The notes below the pieces were generated by a model. The model was given only the letters and a program-made list of their open reading frames with translations. It did no database searches and was not told where the DNA came from. From the NCBI RefSeq assembly GCF_000406105.1, contig NZ_CM001974.1:4076705-4140704 (forward strand): 64,000 bases of DNA, written 5' to 3'. Position numbers and translations under genes: made by a program. How positions within the stretch are numbered: position 1 is the first letter of the stretch; each line of letters begins with the position of its first letter. The stretch comes from Dickeya chrysanthemi NCPPB 402 (lineage in GTDB: Bacteria; Pseudomonadota; Gammaproteobacteria; Enterobacterales; Enterobacteriaceae). Positions 45,643-54,074 of the stretch are shown here, one piece after another.

Positions 45643-46445
45643 CACTCCTCCAGCTCCGCCAGCCCCTGCGCCAGCTGTTGATCATTCGGCACCGCGTGGT
45701 GCCAGGCCGGAACATTCGCCATAAACGAAATGCCGTGTCCTTTTTCGGTATTGGCGAGGATCACCCGCGGCTTGCCAACGGTTGGCGCGTTTACCGCGTC
45801 GATGATGGCCGCCGGGTCATGGCCATCGCACTCGATGACCTCGAAGCCGAAAGCGCGCCATTTATCCGCCAGCGGCTCCAGCGGCATGATGTCTTCGGTT
45901 TTGCCCGCCAGTTGCAGACGGTTTCGATCGACAATGGCCACCAGGTTATCCAGCCGGAATTTGCTGGCGGCCATCGCCGCTTCCCAGTTGGAGCCTTCCG
46001 CCAGTTCGCCGTCGCCCATCAGCACAAAAACGCGGCGATGCGTACGGTTTGCCAGTTTGTTACCCAGCGCCAGCCCGGCGCCGATCGACAGCCCATGCCC
46101 CAACGCTCCGGAGTTAATCTCCACCAGATCCGGCAGCTTCTGGTGAATCGGATGGCCGGCCAGCAGCGTGTCGTCGCCCATAAACTGATCCAGTATCGCC
46201 GGGTCAATCAGCCCCATCGCCGCGGCGCTACAGTACAACCCGCCCGCGCCGTGGCCCTTCGATAAAATGAAACGATCCTGATTCGGCCGCGCCTGCGAAC
46301 GATCCATCACCGCCATAAACAGGGTGCAGATAATGTCCACCTCCGACAGGTCCGCGCCGGTGTGCCCTTTGCCCGCCCGATGATTCATCTGCAACACATA
46401 GCGCCGGGCTTGTCGCGCTGTCTGTCTGATTGTCTGTACGTCCAC
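45642..46445 (-). CDS. transketolase-like protein, N-terminal (TPP-binding) subunit
   Basis: The 267-residue TPP-binding half: AGKGHTGADLSEVDIICTLF, DRFILSKGHGAGGLYCSAAA, INSGALGHGLSIGAGLALGN, the GDGELAEGSNWEAAMAA motif (GDG...N metal site) and ILANTEKGHGISFM. The start is a GTG at 46445 with AGGAGGT five bases upstream; a longer frame exists but lacks a site and is unlike the family. It is the first gene of the nine-gene operon, divergent from the DeoR regulator, with an operator-like palindrome 49 bp upstream. Confidence 0.92.
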   Translation of the reverse strand: MDVQTIRQTARQARRYVLQMNHRAGKGHTGADLSEVDIICTLFMAVMDRSQARPNQDRFILSKGHGAGGLYCSAAAMGLIDPAILDQFMGDDTLLAGHPIHQKLPDLVEINSGALGHGLSIGAGLALGNKLANRTHRRVFVLMGDGELAEGSNWEAAMAASKFRLDNLVAIVDRNRLQLAGKTEDIMPLEPLADKWRAFGFEVIECDGHDPAAIIDAVNAPTVGKPRVILANTEKGHGISFMANVPAWHHAVPNDQQLAQGLAELEE

Positions 46446-46493
46446 CCTTACCTCCTGATCGCTGACGAATCGCTCCCGATCATTTTCAATTGA

Positions 46494-46507
46494 TTTTCGA
46501 TCGAAAA
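46494..46507. promoter_or_regulatory. candidate DeoR-family operator, operon side
   Basis: TTTTCGATCGAAAA is a perfect 14-bp palindrome in the divergent region, close upstream of the transketolase genes. TTTCG...CGAAA cores are typical of DeoR-family operators, and a related site lies at the regulator's own start. Confidence 0.6.
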
Positions 46508-46783
46508 CATACACTCTCTATTTAGCCTATTCTGTGGACGAGATCAAATATCAAACAAAAGCAGATCAAAATAACACCATGATAAGAACAGCGTGATCTG
46601 GCAAGAAGGCGCACACGGCAGGCGTGAACGGCGGAAGAACAGGGGGATCACCTCGCGGGATCAGCGAAAATGTCCATGCTTTTTCGCCGCCTTCACCTCG
46701 CATTCCGGGCGGGCGAAGGGTAAACTTGCTGTCAATTAGCGGGTTGACGGCGGAACATCGTCATCAGTTTCGGTACAGGAGAG

Positions 46784-46795
46784 TTTCGATTGAAA
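46784..46795. promoter_or_regulatory. candidate DeoR-family operator over the regulator start codon
   Basis: TTTCGATTGAAA differs from the core of the operon-side palindrome (TTTCGATCGAAA) at one base and covers the TTG start codon at 46790-46792. Binding here would give autorepression. Confidence 0.5.
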
Positions 46796-47581
46796 AGCAA
46801 AAGTGAACAACTGGCGGATATGCAGCAACGCAGGGAAAAAATTCTGGAGATGGTGCGCGAAGACGGCACCGTCACCGTGAAAATGTTGACCGAAACCTTC
46901 GGGCTGACCGAAGCCACCATCCGCACCGATCTGCGCGAATTACAAAAAGAGGGTTACGTTCAGCGTTATTACGGCGGGGCTACGCTGGTGACCGGCAAGC
47001 AGAACACCGGCGCCTTGCTGCTGGAACGGCAGATCAATCTGTCAGAGAAAGACGCCATCGGCCGGCTGGCCGCCACACAGATCGAAAACGGCGACACGGT
47101 GATTTTCGATTCCGGCACCACCACTACCGCGATCGTCGAACACCTGACGGATATTCACCGGCTGTCGGTGATTACCACCGCGGTCAATATCGCGCTCAAA
47201 CTGGGCGGCGAACCCGGCATCAACATTCTGCTGACCGGCGGCACCTTTAAATTCCCCACCCTGTCCACTTCGGGTGAAAAGGCCGCCAGCTTTTTCGAAA
47301 ACGTTTTGGCCGAAAAACTGTTCCTCGCCACCGCCGCCATCTCCCCGCGCATGGGGCTGAGCTTCCCCAGTGAGACCGATATCAAGGTCAAAAGCGCGAT
47401 GATCCGCTCCGCCAGGACGGTCTATGTGGTGGCGGATTCCAGCAAGATAGGCAAGGTGTCGATGTTTGCCCTGCCGTGCGACTGGAGCAACATCCACTAC
47501 CTGATTACCGACGCCGGCATCAGCCAGGAGGCCGTCAGCGCGTTCGAAGCGCTGGGGGTGACGGTGATGGTGGCGAGCTGA
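46790..47581 (+). CDS. DeoR family transcriptional regulator of the catabolic operon
   Basis: The 263-residue protein has an N-terminal DeoR helix-turn-helix (RREKILEMVREDGTVTVKML, FGLTEATIRTDLRELQKEGY, YYGGATL) and a C-terminal sugar-phosphate sensor domain with IFDSGTTTTAIVEHL, LLTGGTFK and VYVVADSSKIGKVSMF. It starts with TTG; CAGGAGAG lies about 6 bases before it. Divergent from the transketolase operon and flanked by two related palindromes, it very likely represses that operon, relieved by a phosphorylated intermediate. Confidence 0.9.
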   Translation: MKSKSEQLADMQQRREKILEMVREDGTVTVKMLTETFGLTEATIRTDLRELQKEGYVQRYYGGATLVTGKQNTGALLLERQINLSEKDAIGRLAATQIENGDTVIFDSGTTTTAIVEHLTDIHRLSVITTAVNIALKLGGEPGINILLTGGTFKFPTLSTSGEKAASFFENVLAEKLFLATAAISPRMGLSFPSETDIKVKSAMIRSARTVYVVADSSKIGKVSMFALPCDWSNIHYLITDAGISQEAVSAFEALGVTVMVAS

Positions 47582-47703
47582 CACCGGTAAGAACAGGCAA
47601 AGTGTAAAGCGCTTTCGCGCCAGTGTTTTTCATACATCCATATTTTTGAATACACACGACTGGCGCGTTAACATGCAGAGAAATGCATTGTGGAAAAAGT
47701 GAC

Positions 47704-48864
47704 ATGATTAAATCCATCCAGCTCACCAACTTTCTGAGTTTTGGCGCGTCAACTCAGCCTATCGAACTTAAAGCACTCAATGTCATTGTTGGCCCTAACG
47801 GTTCGGGTAAATCCAATTTGCTGGAGGCCATCGAGTTATTACGTAATGCCCCCGATAAACTGATTACGCCGATAAGGGATGGTGGTGGAGTCAGCGACTG
47901 GCTATGGAAAGGTGGTCAGGGCAAGCCTACCGCTACACTAAATGCCGTATTCACCAATCCCAAAGGGCCGCAATCTTTGCGCTATCAGCTTTCTTTTACG
48001 GAGGTTGCCCAGCGTTTTGAAATGGTGGATGAGCGGATTGAAAACGAACACCCCGCTGACGGGCATCCTGAACCCTATTTTTACTACCATTTCAATAATG
48101 CCCGGCCCACATTGAATGTGAAAAACAAGAAAAGGGCACTGCAACTGGAAGATATCGATCTGGAAAAATCGATTCTGGCTCAACGCCGGGATCCTGACCA
48201 ATATCCGGAAATTACCTATCTGGCTCAGGAATTTGCCCGAATTCGTTTGTATCGTGAGTGGAGCTTCGGTCGCTATACGCCGCCACGTCAGCCACAAAAA
48301 GCCGATCTGCCCAATGATCATCTGGAATCCACTTGCACCAATCTGGGGTTAGTGCTGAACCGCCTGCGTCGTGATCCTCCGGTCAAACAGCAATTATTGA
48401 AAGCACTACAGGCGCTTTATGACGGTATTGATGATTACGACGTACAGATCGAAGGGGGCACGGTTCAGGTCTTTTTCCATGAAGGGAGATTTACCATTCC
48501 TGCCACGCGGTTGTCTGACGGCACATTGCGCTATTTATGTTTGCTGGCCGTATTGTGTCACCCCAATCCCCCCCCATTGATTTGCCTTGAAGAACCCGAG
48601 CTGGGCTTACATCCGGATGTGCTCCCCACGCTGGGAGCGCTGCTGAAAGAAGCGAGCAACCGTACACAATTGATCGTCACAACTCACTCCGATGCACTGG
48701 TTGATGCCATGAGCGATCAACCCGATGCAGTGCTGGTTGCAGAAAAAACGCCGGAAGGCACCACGATGACGAGGCTGGATGCCGAAAACCTTAAACCCTG
48801 GCTCGAAAACTATCGGCTGGGGCAACTGTGGACGCGTGGTGATATCGGAGGGACACGCTGGTGA
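47704..48864 (+). CDS. AAA_21/RecF-type ATPase, first gene of a probable defence pair
   Basis: The 386-residue ABC-type ATPase of the SMC/RecF/OLD class begins IKSIQLTNFLSFG, with Walker A GPNGSGKS (residues 30-37), an ABC-like signature RLSDGTLRYLCLLA (about 267-280), Walker B ICLEEPELGLHPD (about 294-306) and the His switch in VTTHSDALVDAM. There is no nuclease domain of its own. The next gene overlaps it by 4 bp (GTGA) and encodes a DUF4276 protein. ATPase plus small Toprim-like partner is the layout of several phage-defence systems (PARIS, AbiL/RloAB, OLD-like). An AAAGCGCTTT palindrome lies about 95 bp upstream. Confidence 0.85.
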   Translation: MIKSIQLTNFLSFGASTQPIELKALNVIVGPNGSGKSNLLEAIELLRNAPDKLITPIRDGGGVSDWLWKGGQGKPTATLNAVFTNPKGPQSLRYQLSFTEVAQRFEMVDERIENEHPADGHPEPYFYYHFNNARPTLNVKNKKRALQLEDIDLEKSILAQRRDPDQYPEITYLAQEFARIRLYREWSFGRYTPPRQPQKADLPNDHLESTCTNLGLVLNRLRRDPPVKQQLLKALQALYDGIDDYDVQIEGGTVQVFFHEGRFTIPATRLSDGTLRYLCLLAVLCHPNPPPLICLEEPELGLHPDVLPTLGALLKEASNRTQLIVTTHSDALVDAMSDQPDAVLVAEKTPEGTTMTRLDAENLKPWLENYRLGQLWTRGDIGGTRW

Positions 48865-49484
48865 ACGTTTATGTCGAAGGCGGCGGTGATACCAATAGTC
48901 TGAGAGCAGAATGCCGTAGAGGATTTGCCGAATTTCTGAAAAAAGCGGGGCTGACAGGCTCCATGCCCAGAATCATCGCGTGCGGTAGCCGACGTGATGC
49001 TTACGATTCGTTCTGTATCGCTATCCGTCAGGGAACCCCCGCCATGTTGCTGGTGGATAGTGAAGAGCCCGTCACCGCAGTAGCACAGCAGAATACCGAC
49101 CCAGACCAGTGGCAGCCTTGGCTGCATCTCAGACAACGACAGGGTGATGGCTGGGAAAAACCGGCTGGATCGGATGACCAACAATGTCATCTGATGACAC
49201 AGTGTATGGAAAGCTGGCTGATTGCCGACAGTACCACGTTGGCGTCGTTTTTTGGTCAGGGCTTTCGAACAAGCCTCTTACCTCAAGGGAATGTCGAACG
49301 CATCGCTAAACCGCAGGTTTACGACATGCTTGAAAACGCGACCCGCAGCACAACCAAAGGTCGCTACGGCAAAGGCGCGCACTCGTTCACCTTACTGGCG
49401 CTCATTGATCCTGTCAGAGTACAACAGGCCTCTCCCTGGGTGCAGCGGTTCATTACTCAACTACACGCTCGTATGTCATCGTGA
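48861..49484 (+). CDS. DUF4276 family protein, partner of the ATPase
   Basis: The 207-residue protein starts at a GTG inside the ATPase stop. It has the DUF4276 pattern: N-terminal VYVEGGGDTNSLRAECRRGF, IIACGSRRDAYDSF, MLLVDSEEPV, then HLMTQCMESWLIAD and GAHSFTLLALIDP. The early Glu in VEGGGD and the acidic LLVDSEE strand resemble the metal-binding residues of Toprim domains, so a nuclease or RNase role triggered by the ATPase is plausible but unproven. It ends 58 bp before a convergent efflux gene, with a strong hairpin between. Confidence 0.82.
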   Translation: MNVYVEGGGDTNSLRAECRRGFAEFLKKAGLTGSMPRIIACGSRRDAYDSFCIAIRQGTPAMLLVDSEEPVTAVAQQNTDPDQWQPWLHLRQRQGDGWEKPAGSDDQQCHLMTQCMESWLIADSTTLASFFGQGFRTSLLPQGNVERIAKPQVYDMLENATRSTTKGRYGKGAHSFTLLALIDPVRVQQASPWVQRFITQLHARMSS

Positions 49485-49506
49485 TTTTATTCCCAACGCA
49501 AGGTCA

Positions 49507-49532
49507 GGCCGTTTCAGCACAACTGAACGGCC
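49507..49532. terminator. bidirectional hairpin between DUF4276 and MFS genes
   Basis: GGCCGTTTCAG and CTGAACGGCC pair around a CACAA loop with one bulged T, between two convergent genes. No clear T-run. Confidence 0.65.
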
Positions 49533-49542
49533 GCATTCCCGA

Positions 49543-50940
49543 TTAACGCGATGATAGACGGGAAATCCGCTGACCGCTGACCACCGCCGCCAGCGCAGCA
49601 AAGACCCCGGCAGTAATCAGCGCAGCATCGGTGCCTTGCCCGCCGAACAGGTTGAACATCAGCGCCACCAGCGCCGCTCCGGCGGTCTGGCCCACCAACC
49701 GGGCGGTGCCCAGCATACCGCTGGCCCCGCCGCTGCGATGACGGGGTGCCGCGCTGATAATGGTGTGATTGTTCGGCGACTGGAACAGCCCAAAACCGAT
49801 GCCGCACAACACCATACGCAGGCAAATATCCAGATAACCCGGCGAAGCCGGCAGCCAGGCCAGCGAGAACAGCCCCAGCGCGAACAACGACAGCCCGATG
49901 GTGCACAATATTCCGGCGTTGACGCGTTCCAGCCAGCGCCCGGCCAGCGGAGCTACCGCCATGATCGCCAGCGGCCAGGGCGTCAGCAGCAGGCCGGTTT
50001 CGATTTCATTCATCCCCAATACGCTCTGGAAATAGAACGGCAGCGACACCATCGCCAGCATCTGCGCGCAGAACGAACTGACCGAAGTCCCTACCGACAG
50101 CGCAAACACCGGAATACGCAGCAGATCCACCGGCAACAGCGGATAAGGCTGATTCAACTGCCGCCGGAAAAAATAGCCGCCGATCAGCACGGTGAGCGCC
50201 AGTTCGCCCAGCACCATCCACACGCTTTGACCATGGGCGACGCCACCCAGCGCAATAAAAAACAACCCGAAGGTCAGCGCATTCAGCAGCGCACTCGGCG
50301 CGTCGAAGCGCTGTGCCCTCACCCCGTCGTTATGCGGCAGGAAACGCCAGCCCAGAGCCATCGCGGCCAGGCCGAACGGCACATTAATCGCAAACAACCA
50401 CTGCCACGACGCCACCCCCAGAATCCCGGCGGCGATGGTCGGCCCGGCGGCGGTGGAAACCGCCACCACCAGCGAGTTGATCGCCATACCGCGCCCCAGC
50501 CGATCTTTGGGGTAAATCAGCCGAATCAACGCCGTGTTGACGCTCATCAGCGCCGCCGCCGCCAGCCCTTGCAGAATGCGCGCCAGCGTCAGCGTCGTCA
50601 GTGAATCCGACAATGCGCAGACAAATGACATCAGCGTAAACAGCACCAGCCCCACCAAATAGACCCGGCGGTAACCGACGATATCGCCCAGCGACGACAA
50701 CGACAGCAACGTCATGGTAATCGCCAGTTGATACGCATTGACGATCCAGATCGAAGACGCCGGGCTGGTGTTGAAATCTGCGGCGATGGTAGGCAGCGCC
50801 ACGTTGACGATTGCGCCGTCCAACACCGCCATGGCAATGCCGAATGCAATCGCGAAAATGGCGCCAAGACGCGCCGGCATCGGTAATCCGTCGACAGCGG
50901 ATCCCGCACTCTGAGAGGTAACAGCAGCGTTCAAAATCAT
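49543..50940 (-). CDS. MFS multidrug efflux transporter, DHA2 (EmrB/QacA) family
   Basis: The 465-residue protein is long enough for the 14-helix DHA2 group. It has AMAVLDGAIVNVALPTIAAD in helix 1 (motif D1), SSIWIVNAYQLAITMTLLSL, motif A in SLGDIVGYRRVYLVG, RILQGLAAAALMSVNTALI (motif B) and AINSLVVAVSTAAGPTIAAG (motif C of drug exporters). It probably exports cationic or hydrophobic toxins by proton exchange. No regulator or membrane-fusion partner is adjacent. GC-rich and native-looking, in contrast to the AT-rich cassette next to it. Confidence 0.9.
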   Translation of the reverse strand: MILNAAVTSQSAGSAVDGLPMPARLGAIFAIAFGIAMAVLDGAIVNVALPTIAADFNTSPASSIWIVNAYQLAITMTLLSLSSLGDIVGYRRVYLVGLVLFTLMSFVCALSDSLTTLTLARILQGLAAAALMSVNTALIRLIYPKDRLGRGMAINSLVVAVSTAAGPTIAAGILGVASWQWLFAINVPFGLAAMALGWRFLPHNDGVRAQRFDAPSALLNALTFGLFFIALGGVAHGQSVWMVLGELALTVLIGGYFFRRQLNQPYPLLPVDLLRIPVFALSVGTSVSSFCAQMLAMVSLPFYFQSVLGMNEIETGLLLTPWPLAIMAVAPLAGRWLERVNAGILCTIGLSLFALGLFSLAWLPASPGYLDICLRMVLCGIGFGLFQSPNNHTIISAAPRHRSGGASGMLGTARLVGQTAGAALVALMFNLFGGQGTDAALITAGVFAALAAVVSGQRISRLSSR

Positions 50941-51084
50941 GTCCGAAGATGAAAGACGTGGAATGTACGGCAGGCCACACGCCGCACGTTTTTTGTACCC
51001 GTTACCCTACTGGGTTTAGCTGGGGGGTGCAATTGATACGCTCGGCAAATCGAGCTTCATACTGTTGCCCTTCGCCGCAATCGC

Positions 51085-52398
51085 TTAGTCAATATCAGAA
51101 ATCTTTAAATTTACGATATGGTCATAAACTTCTCCCACATCTTTCCATTTCATTCTGAACTGATTCCGTTTTTTAATCTTTTTCTTTTCATTGTTATATT
51201 TGATATTAATAGCGGGGTCATAATAAACTTTGCTTGCAGACAATGCTGACATAAATTTTTTTATATCATTTCCATCTGCAAGAGTTATCTGAGGTCCAAA
51301 AAGATATGAAGGATGTTCATCCTTTTTTACACGATAGTGAACAAAACATGTTTTGCTGTGTTTTCTTTTCCAGTGATCAAGAATTTTACTGAAGCTCCAT
51401 CCCGCAGCAATCTCTCCATCACTATCCCGAAGGAATAACCCACCATCAGGATCAATAATTTCCTGCTTTCTGAAATCATATCCCTCAAGGTTCAACATAA
51501 GCCCTGTTTTCTCATTATAAACAGACATCCTATGTATACTGGCAAAGTCAACACGATCTGGTTTCTGATTAGTATGATAATTACTCATAAAATTATGAAT
51601 GTTTTCCACATACAGTCCAGCATCGGGCTCTGGAGTCATTAATGTGACAACACTACCACTATGGGCTTTTAGTTCCCACCCCATAAAATCGGGCTCAGAG
51701 CTACCATTCGGTTTTATATTAAATAAACTCTCCAAAGTAAATCCTGCACCATTTTTTGCTTTGTAGGCAATGATTTCTCCTTTTTTATTTAAGCGCTGAG
51801 ATGCTACAAATCCAAGATCATGAATCTCCTTTAGTTTTCTCAGAAGAATTTCTTCACTATTTTCCAGCTCATGATAATACTCATAGAAAACAGAAAAGAC
51901 AGGCTTAATCCCCTCATTTCCCGCAATTACATCTATTTCACAAGAAAGCTCATCTCCCCATGAACTAATATAAGAAAAAACAGCTCCATCACTAATACCT
52001 ATAATGAGATAACGGCTAACCCCCATTCTTTCTTCTCTCTCCTCTTTTGTCGGAGGTTGAAGAAGATGAGATGGTGCTATAGAACAACCCTTTATAAGAC
52101 CAGATAATCTAATTTCGGGATATTTAGGATATAAAATGACCTGAGCTCCATTGGCTTGCTCTTTATTGCCATCAAATGAAAGCCAAAACCAATCAATCGG
52201 AGCCTTAAATATTGCACCTTTTTTAGACATGCCGCAACTAACTATATTACCAATAGGAAGACTTTTTATAACACTAAAGTCAGACCCCAAATATATTTGC
52301 TGTTTTGAGTTATCATTATTAGACAAACGTTTTATAATAATTCTTTTAGCGCCATTTTTTATCATCAAATCAGATAATATATTTATTTTTTTATCCAT
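51085..52398 (-). CDS. MvaI/BcnI-type restriction endonuclease with N-terminal extension
   Basis: The 437-residue protein's C-terminal half carries the MvaI/BcnI nuclease signature: GAGFTLESLFNIKPNGSSEP then DFMGWELKAHSG, giving a PD-(D/E)xK site at Asp237, Glu242 and Lys244. MvaI cuts CC^WGG and is only about 250 residues; here about 200 residues precede it, including IKRLSNNDN (22-30), which recalls the start of the EcoRII N-terminal effector domain. The partner methylase is Dcm-like, so CCWGG is the likely target. Strongly AT-rich and divergent from the methylase, it is part of a transferred cassette. The specificity and the N-terminal domain are inferred. Confidence 0.82.
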   Translation of the reverse strand: MDKKINILSDLMIKNGAKRIIIKRLSNNDNSKQQIYLGSDFSVIKSLPIGNIVSCGMSKKGAIFKAPIDWFWLSFDGNKEQANGAQVILYPKYPEIRLSGLIKGCSIAPSHLLQPPTKEEREERMGVSRYLIIGISDGAVFSYISSWGDELSCEIDVIAGNEGIKPVFSVFYEYYHELENSEEILLRKLKEIHDLGFVASQRLNKKGEIIAYKAKNGAGFTLESLFNIKPNGSSEPDFMGWELKAHSGSVVTLMTPEPDAGLYVENIHNFMSNYHTNQKPDRVDFASIHRMSVYNEKTGLMLNLEGYDFRKQEIIDPDGGLFLRDSDGEIAAGWSFSKILDHWKRKHSKTCFVHYRVKKDEHPSYLFGPQITLADGNDIKKFMSALSASKVYYDPAINIKYNNEKKKIKKRNQFRMKWKDVGEVYDHIVNLKISDID

Positions 52399-52587
52399 AA
52401 TAAAACCTTTTAAAAAGTAACCACGCTAATTCATTATGTAATGATTTTGTATATAATACATTGACTATTTTTAAATTGCGTACTATTTCACATAAACTTT
52501 GTTATTACTGCACATCTTTCAGCATTTTTCCATAACAACATCCAAAACTGTATATCCATACACCTTATGACCTTTCCTCTGGGTCAA

Positions 52588-52610
52588 TTGAGTGATAAGC
52601 TGTCACTCAA
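52588..52610. promoter_or_regulatory. candidate operator upstream of the methylase gene
   Basis: TTGAGTGA-taagctg-TCACTCAA is a perfect 8-bp inverted repeat centred 39 bp before the methylase start. M.EcoRII is known to bind its own promoter and repress it through its N-terminal region; this site may play that role here. It lies in the 239-bp region dividing the nuclease and methylase genes. Confidence 0.5.
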
Positions 52611-52637
52611 GATTCCCTTTTAAAACGGCATAATGTT

Positions 52638-54068
52638 ATGAGTCAGCTGGAATTGGTTACACAAGAACTACTCATTGAAAAAAACGAGCGTGATCAGATA
52701 AAAAAGCTTCAAGAAGATAAAACCCTTATCAACTATCTTGTTGAAATATATGACCAAAAATATATAGCCTCAGTTCTGCGATCCGTGGGCCATAACGACT
52801 GGACCAGAGAAACATTGAATCGATGGCTGAACGGTAAAGCAGCACCAAAACCATTCACAAGTGCAGAGGTGATAAAACTTAGGGAGTTACTGCCATGCCC
52901 TCCTGCGTGCCACCCGCATTATCGTTTCCGTTTTATCGATCTCTTCGCTGGGATTGGCGGTATCAGAAAAGGCTTTGAAGAGATTGGAGGAGAATGTGTT
53001 TTTACCAGCGAATGGAACAAAGAGGCGGTAAGGACTTACAAAGCAAACTGGTTCTGCAACCCGGAAAAACATATATTTAATGAGGATATTCGTGAGATCA
53101 CATTGAGTAATGATCAAACGATAAGCGAACAACAAGCCTATAAAAACATAGATCAGAAAATCCCTGACCATGATGTTCTTCTTGCCGGATTCCCATGTCA
53201 GCCATTTTCTCTCGCAGGCGTGTCGAAGAAAAATTCACTGGGCAGAGCGCACGGATTCGAATGTGAAACACAAGGCACTCTCTTTTTTGATGTTGCCCGT
53301 ATTATTGCGTCTAAAAAACCAGCGATATTCCTGCTTGAAAATGTAAAAAACTTAAAGAGTCACGACAAAGGGAAAACATTCCGCATTATCATGGAAACGC
53401 TGGACGAGCTCGGTTATATTGTAGCTGACTCAGAGCATGTAGGCTCTGATGATCCTAAGATTATTGATGGAAAACACTTTCTTCCTCAACACAGAGAACG
53501 TATTGTATTAGTTGGATTTAGAAAAGATCTGAATATTCATCATAACTTCACATTAAAAGATATTAAAAAATATATACCGGAGAACAGACCAGTATTATCC
53601 GGATTATTAGACGATGACATAGATAAAAAATATATACTAACGCCATTACTATGGAAATATCTCTATAACTATGCCAAAAAACATCAGGCTAAAGGAAACG
53701 GTTTTGGTTTCGGCCTTGTAAATCCTCACGAACAGGATAGTACAACACGAACGTTATCAGCACGTTACCACAAAGACGGTTCAGAAATTCTCATAGACAG
53801 AGGATGGGATAAAGACCTTGGCGAAAAAGATTTCGATAACAGTCTGAATCAGGAAAAACGTCCCCGTCGTTTAACCCCAAGGGAGTGTGCTCGCCTCATG
53901 GGTTTTGAGAAACCTAGGCAGGCTGAATTTAAAATCCCTGTATCTGATACACAGGCATATCGTCAATTCGGTAATTCTGTTGTCGTCCCCGTGTTCTCGG
54001 CTGTAGCTAAACTGCTAAAACCATATATCGAAAAGGCTATAGAAGTTAAAGAAAAAAAGGAGATTTAA
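52638..54068 (+). CDS. dcm: DNA (cytosine-5) methyltransferase, Dcm/M.EcoRII-like
   Basis: The 476-residue protein (E. coli Dcm 472) has the Dcm-type N-terminal domain (about 1-95, with [20 protein letters not shown], probably DNA-binding), motif [21 protein letters not shown], the catalytic PCQ in [14 protein letters not shown] (Cys187), ENVKNL (motif VI), [10 protein letters not shown] (motif VIII), and the C-terminal FGNSVVVPV (motif X). It should methylate the inner C of CCWGG and protect the host from the adjacent nuclease. Followed after 6 bp by vsr. AT-rich, unlike resident GC-rich genes. Confidence 0.93.
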   Translation: MSQLELVTQELLIEKNERDQIKKLQEDKTLINYLVEIYDQKYIASVLRSVGHNDWTRETLNRWLNGKAAPKPFTSAEVIKLRELLPCPPACHPHYRFRFIDLFAGIGGIRKGFEEIGGECVFTSEWNKEAVRTYKANWFCNPEKHIFNEDIREITLSNDQTISEQQAYKNIDQKIPDHDVLLAGFPCQPFSLAGVSKKNSLGRAHGFECETQGTLFFDVARIIASKKPAIFLLENVKNLKSHDKGKTFRIIMETLDELGYIVADSEHVGSDDPKIIDGKHFLPQHRERIVLVGFRKDLNIHHNFTLKDIKKYIPENRPVLSGLLDDDIDKKYILTPLLWKYLYNYAKKHQAKGNGFGFGLVNPHEQDSTTRTLSARYHKDGSEILIDRGWDKDLGEKDFDNSLNQEKRPRRLTPRECARLMGFEKPRQAEFKIPVSDTQAYRQFGNSVVVPVFSAVAKLLKPYIEKAIEVKEKKEI

Positions 54069-54074
54069 TAAATC

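Noticed and set aside
37994..46445. Calling the operon the known D-apiose pathway
   Set aside because: The kinase and split transketolase fit, but no apiose isomerase or dehydrogenase of the described types is present and two SDRs are unexplained, so only an analogy is justified.
47704..49484. Calling the ATPase pair PARIS
   Set aside because: PARIS uses a DUF4435 partner; the partner here fits DUF4276, so the specific name is not supported.
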